DNA of 64,000 bases from Meghimatium bilineatum (lineage: Eukaryota > Mollusca > Gastropoda > Stylommatophora > Philomycidae). The notes below the pieces were generated by a model, which did not search any database, was not told the DNA's origin, and worked only from the letters and a program-made list of their open reading frames with translations. A program made the translations under genes and the position numbers. Positions 50,501-59,500 of this stretch are shown here, piece by piece (within the stretch, counting starts at the first letter, position 1; each line of letters begins with the position of its first letter). The stretch is from contig CM067309.1 of assembly GCA_034231615.1 (NCBI GenBank), positions 43,644,181-43,708,180 of the forward strand. Reading direction: 5' to 3'.

Positions 50501-53500
50501 CATCAGTATGGAATCACACGAAGTTACGCTCATTTGACGTAGAACTCTCGCCACTAAAATTCCCGCCAGGTGTTCCACGTGTCTGCATTTAAAATAAAAA
50601 CGCATGTTCGGCTAGGCCTAGTCTTGAATGAACGAACATTGTATGCAATTTCTTCATGTTTTATTAGTTTGTTCAGTCCATATTATATTCGTTTGGATAT
50701 GAAACAAACATATATACATCAGGAATAGGTATTTTATCAATGTTGCCACACATTGTTCAAGTATTAGGGTCATCAAGAAATTATATTTGTGATTTTGTAT
50801 ATGGTATTTTGAGATTTTCCAACCCAATTTTCATTTTCACACCTTCCTCACAATTGTCATATCACACATACAACAACAAAAACACGATTATAATAATTAT
50901 TTACTCCTTTATTTGCATGTGCAAAAATTATTTTGATGTCTTTACAAACAAAAAAGTATCGCGTTTACCAAACACCATAAATAATGCAAATTTTTCAAAA
51001 ATAATCCGTGCTCTGGGAAAAATTGCATAAATTTAATGCATGGTCTTCAAGGTTAATTATCGTCATATATATAGACTCAATTGGTCCATTCTCAGTGACT
51101 TGAGTACACAGTTTGAATGTCTTGACAAAATTTCATCTTTTTAGGAGATTTGGTTGGTCAAGTATAGATAAATCCATTTGCTCAAGTTGCAAGGCGATTC
51201 AGTGTCATTAGAATGGACCTGGTTCTATTCCCATTAGTCTCAAGAATTTTAAATTTATCCTCTTGCTTCCTACTTGAAAACATTACGCAACTTTTGAAAC
51301 ATATAAACTACGATCATCATCATTTGTCACTATGTGGGGACCCAAAAGTTGTAGTTCTTTTGCTTGGACTACAAGGTGTATACACCAAGTACTCTTGCTT
51401 TCTCTGTGAGTGGAATAGTCGTGCTCGTAGTGACCATTTCATCAGAAGACATTGACCAATCAGGCATTCATTGCAGAATGGCATTAAGAACATGGAGAAC
51501 CCAGCACTTGTTGTCTGTAGCAAGATTTTGTTGCCACCCTTGCAGATTAAGTTGGGTCAAATGAAAAACTTTGTCACGGTAATGGATAAAACTAATAATA
51601 CTTTCAAATACCTCTTCATAAAATTTCCAAGACTGAGTGAAGCGAAAATAAGAGAGGGAGTATTTGTTGGTCCGCAAATTCAAAAGCTTCTTTGCGATGA
51701 TGAGTTTCTTTTCTTGTTGCATGTTGCAAGGAAAGAAAAAAGAGGCATGGTAGCATTTAAGTCAGTGGTGAACAATTTTCTTGGAAATAACAGATCTGAT
51801 AATTACAAAGAAATTGTAGAAAATCTCCTTCTGAAGTATAAGAGTCTAGGCTGCAACTTATACATTTTCTGGATTCTCACCTGGAATTTTTAAAGTCAAA
51901 CTATGGAGTGGTCATTGATGAACATAGTGAACGATTTCACCAAGACATAGCTGCTATGGAGACAAGGTATCAAGCCAATTGTAGAAAGGTGCAGATAGTA
52001 TCTCAGACAACTGTGTGACAGAGTTGTACATACTATCTCTGACAACTGTGTGATAGAATGGTACAGACAGTATCTCGGACAACTGTGTGACAGAGAAGTA
52101 CAGATAGTATTTCAGACAACTGTGTGATAGAGTTGTACATACTATCTCTGACAACTGTGTGATAGAATGGTACAGACAGTATCTCGGACAACTGTGTGAA
52201 GTACAGACTCGAACTCAGACATTGGTCATCCTATGAACATGCAGTCGTAGTTCTGCTTCTATAACTGGTGGTCAACCTATGGACAGAATAGACATAATGC
52301 TCTATGAGAATCTGGAGGGTTTTGAGGTCAATGAGTATTGTATGTATTGAAAATGTGTGAAGTGGGAGTAAGAAACAGCATTGTATGGAGAGAATAACAC
52401 ACAGAAATTTCAAAAAGAACACTCAACCAACAGGAACTATCAGCTGATACACTAGAGAGATTTACTGAAGTGGAGATCTGAACAACTATGGATATGTCCT
52501 GTGTGTGAAGATGATAATTAACATATCTAAACCTAAACAAATTATTCTTCTTCAGGTGTATTCTCAAACTCCCACTTGATCTCCCTTGTTGCAGGACCAT
52601 TGTCTTACTAGACTTCCAGCAGGATGTAATCCAGAGAATGGAAATGCGTTGTGTCACCGTTTAATTTGTGACAATGGCCTGACACATCCGTCTGCTGCGG
52701 AAAACCTAAACAAATAAGCCGCTGTACATTGTGGAAATGTTTCTTAGAGAGCAAGAAATACAAAATGAAGAAATAAGGATGGTGGTGAAAGAGGGGGCAT
52801 TGTTTTTACTTTTAGCACTCAGAACAGTATCACAAGTCATTTATGTTATATCCACCCCATTAGCTGTATATATTTTGTGTTCTAGGCTTTCAACACGTGT
52901 CATCTTGCCATATTGGAGCTCAACTCAAACATGTGTGCTATGGTAGGTTGTGTTTGAACGTTACATTGCATATGTTATTCACATTGTATTTGGTTCACTG
53001 TGGAAGCAGTTCACAAACATTTTTCTTTTGAAGTATTTTGCAGAGTATTACAGGAGTCCAAAAGGAAAGAATAGTAACACAACCACCTGCCATGCAGGTA
53101 GTAATGGATAACTAAGGAGGTTTATTATGGTGTTAGTCACCCCTCCCCCATGATCTTAGCTGTAATGTAACCTGCTGAAGACCTGTTTCTAGAGTGCTGG
53201 AAGGAAATCAACCAATCTGCAGCTGTCTTGAGATTTCAATCAAGTGTCATCTAAATCTAACTAATCATCTCTCCAATTATCCTCACAACATGATATGTAT
53301 GTGTCTTTCTTAACCTCATCAAAATCATGCTGTTGAAACTACATTTGTTAACTCAGTTAATTATGAGCTTTGATTGAGAAATAGACATGCCATGACATGC
53401 GATGAAAAAAATCATGGGCAGACACCACCTGGAAGACTGGAAAGGCTGATATTTGTTCACACCCATCCGCATCACCGCAGATAAAATCTTTGGAGAATTC

Positions 53501-56500
53501 TTTATATATGTAATGGAATGTAGTACCCCTATGATGGTATTATATGTATGTGTGTGTGTGTGTGCTCGCGTGTGCTTGCTCGCCCCCACCATGTCCATCT
53601 ATTTAAATGTATAGTACTATATCAATCTAGATAAGAACTTCTCCCACTATATCCATGTTACATCAAGCTAGACAGGAACTTCTCCCACGATGTTCACATT
53701 ACATCACGCTAGACAAGAACCCCTTCCACCATGTCCATGTTACATAAAGCTAGACAAGAACTTCTCCCGCCATGTCCATGTTACATCAAGCTAGACAAGA
53801 ACTTCTCCCACCATGTCCATCTATTAAAATTTATAGTACTACATTAAGCTAGACAAGAGCTACCATTTCCATCTATTCTAAACATGTAATATGAAAAACT
53901 ATAGAATACACGAAAATTTAACAGACTACCATTTCCTGCCTGAGTTTGAAAACTCACAGCACTGAATAGAAGAATAAATTGAGTGTTCTAAAATCTATCA
54001 AGTTAATTTGTAATGGTTAAATGCATGTCTTGTTAAATGTTAATTAAAATGATTGTCCTTCATTTACAAAACAATTCTCATAACTGTTGTATTCTATTTG
54101 TTATTTTATAGGCTATTGTTAACGTCATGAGGCTGTGTTCTAAGGTGAGCTATTTCCTAGTTTTTCATTAATTGTATTGAAGCAGTTGAAGACCTTACTT
54201 GAGGGTAAAGTCGAGTGGATACGAGCAAGTAATAGGTAGAGATACAAGTGAGAAATACACACCATGGGATGGACAGGTTACACCACCAAAGCAAGAGACG
54301 GGATGCTGGAGGTCTCTTGTAGCCAAACTCTGTTGCGAAGACAGCACTTAATGAATGAAATGAATTGAAGCAGTTTCTGGAGAACTGGGGTAAATTACTC
54401 TAAAATGGATAGAAATGAAAATTATCGAGGTAATGAAGGTGAACATTTTAAAAATTGAGATACAGACCACACTATTTCACCGTAGAACTGGCCACTGCAG
54501 ACTGTTGGGTCACCTTTATCGACCGAGGATCTCATACACAGATGAATGTCCATGTGGATTCGGAACGCAGACTCCTGAACACATCAGGATTGCCCAACAT
54601 ACAAAGAGTAGAGACAGCAGACCTGGCCAGAGGATAGAGATTTGAAGCAAAAACTATGAGGCAGCATCTCTGATCTGGAAAAGACAGTAGACTTTGCCCT
54701 GATGACAGACTTGACAATATAATATGACCGCAGTTGCTGCACACAGAAAAGAATAAATTGAGATGCAAGTGTTATTCTATAATTTGTGTGTGTGTAGTGT
54801 ATAATATTTTATTTTTCTGACAGTTTTACTTTGGATGGTGATGTGTGAAACCCAAAGGTTCATGCAGAAAGCAGACATATGTTTTTTGTGATGAGTGAAA
54901 CCTGAAGGTTTACTAATTTTTTTCCCTCTTTATTTGTTATAAAATATATGTTTTTTTGTGAAAAACATCTTTACCACTTTCTCATACGTCTGGTATCACA
55001 CACACACACATACATAAATTACACCAATATATGCATAATTCAATTCTTTATTTATATGTGAAAATATTATTTAAATATCTCTAACAACCAAAAAATTATC
55101 ACATTTTCAAAACAGTCACCATCAATAACGCAAATTTTCAAAAAAGAATCCGGTGGCAGGGAGACATTTCGTATTTTGTAATCTGGCTTGCTAAAGGTTA
55201 ACAGAATGTAGTCCAGGGAAAGGAATGCGTTGTGTCATAGTGTACAGATTTGCTGCGATATCTGTGCCTTGTGGCTTCAGCAAATCACAACTGACTTCAG
55301 CATGGCTTCTGGGTCACCTTGACCCTATATGGAATGGGACACGCTAACTTTACCATATAACCTCATTAGTCGCTTCTTATGATATGCATGGGAGGTAAAC
55401 AGTGTTGCTGTTTTTTGCTCCCTTTTCAAGCCCCCGAAACACACAGGGTGCAGACTCATGATAACTTATTATTGTGTAAATGCTATTTGAATAATTGTAA
55501 CCATCATTTATTAATGTGTTTGTTAAATTTGCTCTTATTTAATTGAATACAGCAGATGATACAAATAAAATGGTGACAAAATGCATTACCGTTCTCGGGA
55601 CTACATCCTGCTGGATATATAGGACCATTGTCCTGCTACTATAGAGATCCAGAGGGAGTTTGAGAATGAACTTGAAGAAGATTTGATTGAATACTGTTAA
55701 CACTTTGTTTCCCTTGGTTGATGGTACAACAATCAAGATCCACTGTGGTTCTGTCAGACTCCCATAGTTTGTTGCGCAAGATAGAAAATTTACATGATAA
55801 GAAAGGAATTTATCACTCTTCTCAACAAAGTCTAAAGTATTATCCAGGTCACATAGGTGTCAGATGCATTAAAAAAGAGAGATGCATTGCTGGTAACATC
55901 ATAGTGGATAGCAAAGTGATGAGAAGAAGAAGAAAGGAGATTTGTTAAAGTGGTATTTCTCAAACTCCTGTTGGATCTCTCTTGTAACAGGACAATTGTT
56001 GGACTAGAGTTTCGGCAGGATGTAGTCCAGAGAATATACATGTGGGGCTGTGTTGCTGTTTTATTGGTTTGGCCCATCCTACTCTAGTTGTGTATATTTA
56101 TTGCACCAGTGATCTGGCACATCCTACTCTGGTGGTGCATGTTTTATTGGTGCCAGTAAACTGGCACATCCTACTCCTGTTGAGTTAATTAGAGAAGTTT
56201 TAGGCACACTACAAAGCGATGAAAATAAGGCTAAAAGAGACAGTGTTAAGAAAATTATAGCATTGGAAGTAACCGGTGGAGATGGAAAAAAGTGATTATT
56301 CTCTAGAAAGATACAAAGAATGCACAACCAACAATTGACTGGTATACTGAGCTTATACACCCTTAGATGACAGATGGACTGGTGAACTATCTTCTGGGAA
56401 TGCCCCCTGTGCTGCGATGTTGGTTCCTAATAAAAAATAACACTTTGTTTTGTTGTATATTTCATATTTTACTCAGTAAGTACCTTTGTGTTTCATTCTC

Positions 56501-59500
56501 TGTTCATGTTAGAATTATGAAGTTATCAACAGGCATGTGTTATAACTATTTTATCAACAGGCATGTGTTGTCAAGCGAGAATTTAAAACTGCAGAGTTGT
56601 TGATTAAATATGCTGTGGCATTTGCAAGGTAAATCTGTGATTGCGCTTCTATTAGTAGATGTATTATGTATGTAGAATCATTTGTTGGTTGACAAAATGT
56701 TTTGACTGTTGACAGTAAAGTCACAAAGGAAAGATCAGGGGACCATTTTCTGACTTCGCAAACAACCAGTACAGCTTAACAATCACTTGAACAGGATACA
56801 ACCACACCACCTATTTGAATGTCCGGCGCTGAAGGATGTTAAAAATATGCTTCTCCCTCCAAGGCCAGATAAATGTAATACCCTATATGGAATAAAACAA
56901 CAACTGTCCACAAATAAGCGCATATAACACGCACAATGGCATTGGGTCAAAGGACATGAGCTCATGGTATAAGGGCCGGGGGGTGGGAGGAAGACTTCAT
57001 GAACAGGATACAGTCTGTCAGAATGCACCAACAAGACAAGAGACATGATTTTAAACATATGTTGCAGTCAAAGTTTTAGAGACAGTACTCGATAATAATG
57101 AGTATTGATGATTGTCCATTGAAGACCAATGTAACTCAAGGTGAATAGGGATGCTAATGCAACTAGGATGGTCAACTAGGATGTTAATGAATGTGATTGC
57201 CTGTGCATTGCCTGTGGTGGGATCTGAACCCAGTACTTTGCTGCCATAGGTGTATCAACATCCTGAATAATATTTTGGAATTGGTTTCGGAACTGTATGC
57301 AACTTATATCAATGATATACTTGTGTGCCAGTTTTTTGTGGACATTTTTTGATCATATTTCAGAGAAAAGTTTGGCAAGTATCATCCAAAACATGCAGAT
57401 ACACTTCTAGATTATGGGTTTTTCTTACTCAATTCTGATTGTGTAAGTCCTGCAGTGCAAGTTTACCAGGTGAGAGCTCACTTTTTGTCTTGTCTTGTCT
57501 TGTCTAGCCATGTGTGCTAGGCAATGTGATGCATTCCGGCATCTCATCTCTATTCTCAATCAAATTTTCCGTCCTTAGTAAATATACTTCCTAGATTTCT
57601 AAACTCTTGCACTCGTTTTAGAGTGTTATCTTCCATTGTATGTTTAACGTTTCTGTTGTCCTACTGATCCTCATTGCTTCAGTTTTTGTGTTGTTTATTT
57701 TCATTTTATAACTCCTGCAGGCTTTGCTAAGAGCTGTGATTTTGCATTCCAGTGGCATCAGAGTAGATTAATGTCTGATCATCTGCAAATAGCATTTCAT
57801 TTGTCATTTCTTGTTCGTCTTTGATTATAGATGTTGCTTCCTTTATGATCTTGTCAATATAGATGTTGAATAGTAGAGGGGATAGGACACATTCTTGTCT
57901 TACCACTGATGTTACTTCGAAAGTGTCTGTCAGGCTTTCTGTTGTTCTAATCGTTGTTTATTATTTTTGATAGAGTACTCTGATATTATCTCAAATTTGT
58001 CCCCGTATGCTGTACTTTTCCAGAATAGTCTAGTTTTGGTCTGTTCATTCTGTCAAATGTCTTTTTCTATTCAATAAATATGATATTAAGTTCTTTGTTG
58101 TATTCCATTGTTTGCTCACTAAGCTGTCTTAAAGTGAAAAGGGCATCTATGCATCCATGTTTTCTGAACCAAAATTGGCTTTGACTTAATTGGGATTTAA
58201 TTCGTGTTCATAATCGATTTTCTATTATTTTTTCATATACTTTCCCTATTTGACTTTGTAATACTTAATAACTAATACGGATATTATGTTATGTGTTTGT
58301 TGTTACTGAGGATATTTCAATACCTGTACGGGATGTTTGTTGTTGTTGTAATAGTCCTTGTCTCGATTGGTCCGTTCGGGTGACTTTGTGTGCACGATTT
58401 GAATGGCTTGATGAAATCGCATCTTTTTTGGAGATGCGGTTAGTCAAGTACTGAAAAACGCGTGTGCAATTGTTGCTAGGCGATTTGGTGCCGTAGAACG
58501 GACTGGTTCAATTCCCGTTAGTCTCAAGAATTTTGACTTTGTAAAGATATTCCTCTATAATTGTCACAGTTTCTTTTTGACCACTAAGTTTCATTTGACA
58601 GCTAAGAAAACAAATGCAGATGTTCTCATTAATGCTGGCGTAAAAAAGATCAGTCATATCAAACATTAGGGGCAGACAGTCAAGGTTTCTAGGGCATGTG
58701 CTAAGAACACAACTTGAACACTTAATAACCACTGGAAAAATCAAGGGGAGAAGAGACAGGAAATGACAAAGAGAGAAATTGCTAGATGGAATAGTATTGT
58801 GGCATGGTAGAAGTTCACCAACCGAGCTTATTGACAACACAAGAGACAGAGAGTCATGGAAAAACATCATTGCCTACGCCATTCGGCATGGCACTTGATT
58901 GATTGAATCCTTTGGGGTGCAAAGGGACTCGCATTTCTCTCATGGGAAACCAGGGTTAGCAGATAACCAAGATCCTAAAAGTACCTCCTCGTGGTACACC
59001 CTGGAAACAGAAATACAGCTGCTCTTGCTGTATTCCTGGTGAACACTTTTAGCGCTTGAGTGTGCAGGCTGCAGGCAGAATGAGATTTGATTGCACAGAC
59101 AAGCAATATCTGTGACACCTCTGTTCTAACAACACATACATAGCCAATGTCGACACACAGCGACGCATGACAGTCCAAGCAAGGGAGGGATGGCCAACTC
59201 AATTGACACGAAACGGCAGATTCATGGTGAGAGACGAAAAGATAACATACTGAGTACAATGAGAGGGTAACACAGTGCCAGAGGACAGCACCCTGTGAAA
59301 ATAGAAAGGGAAAATATTCCAAGGAAATCAGAACTACAAGTTCTGTTAGCTTTAGACAAGCTTCTAGTTTCCGTTATTTCTTACGGGCAGAGACCCAATC
59401 GTGGGTGCACATCCAAGAAGGCAGCTCAGGCCCAACTCTACTGTTGACATTTTCCTATACCGGAAACATCCTCTCGGAGAGAATGGGCTCATGCACAAAT

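Noticed and set aside
52731-52946. 71-codon frame starting at 52731 as an APPBP2 exon
   Set aside because: It overlaps the real exon 6 in a different frame and has no similarity to the protein. Splice sites support 52886-52942 instead.
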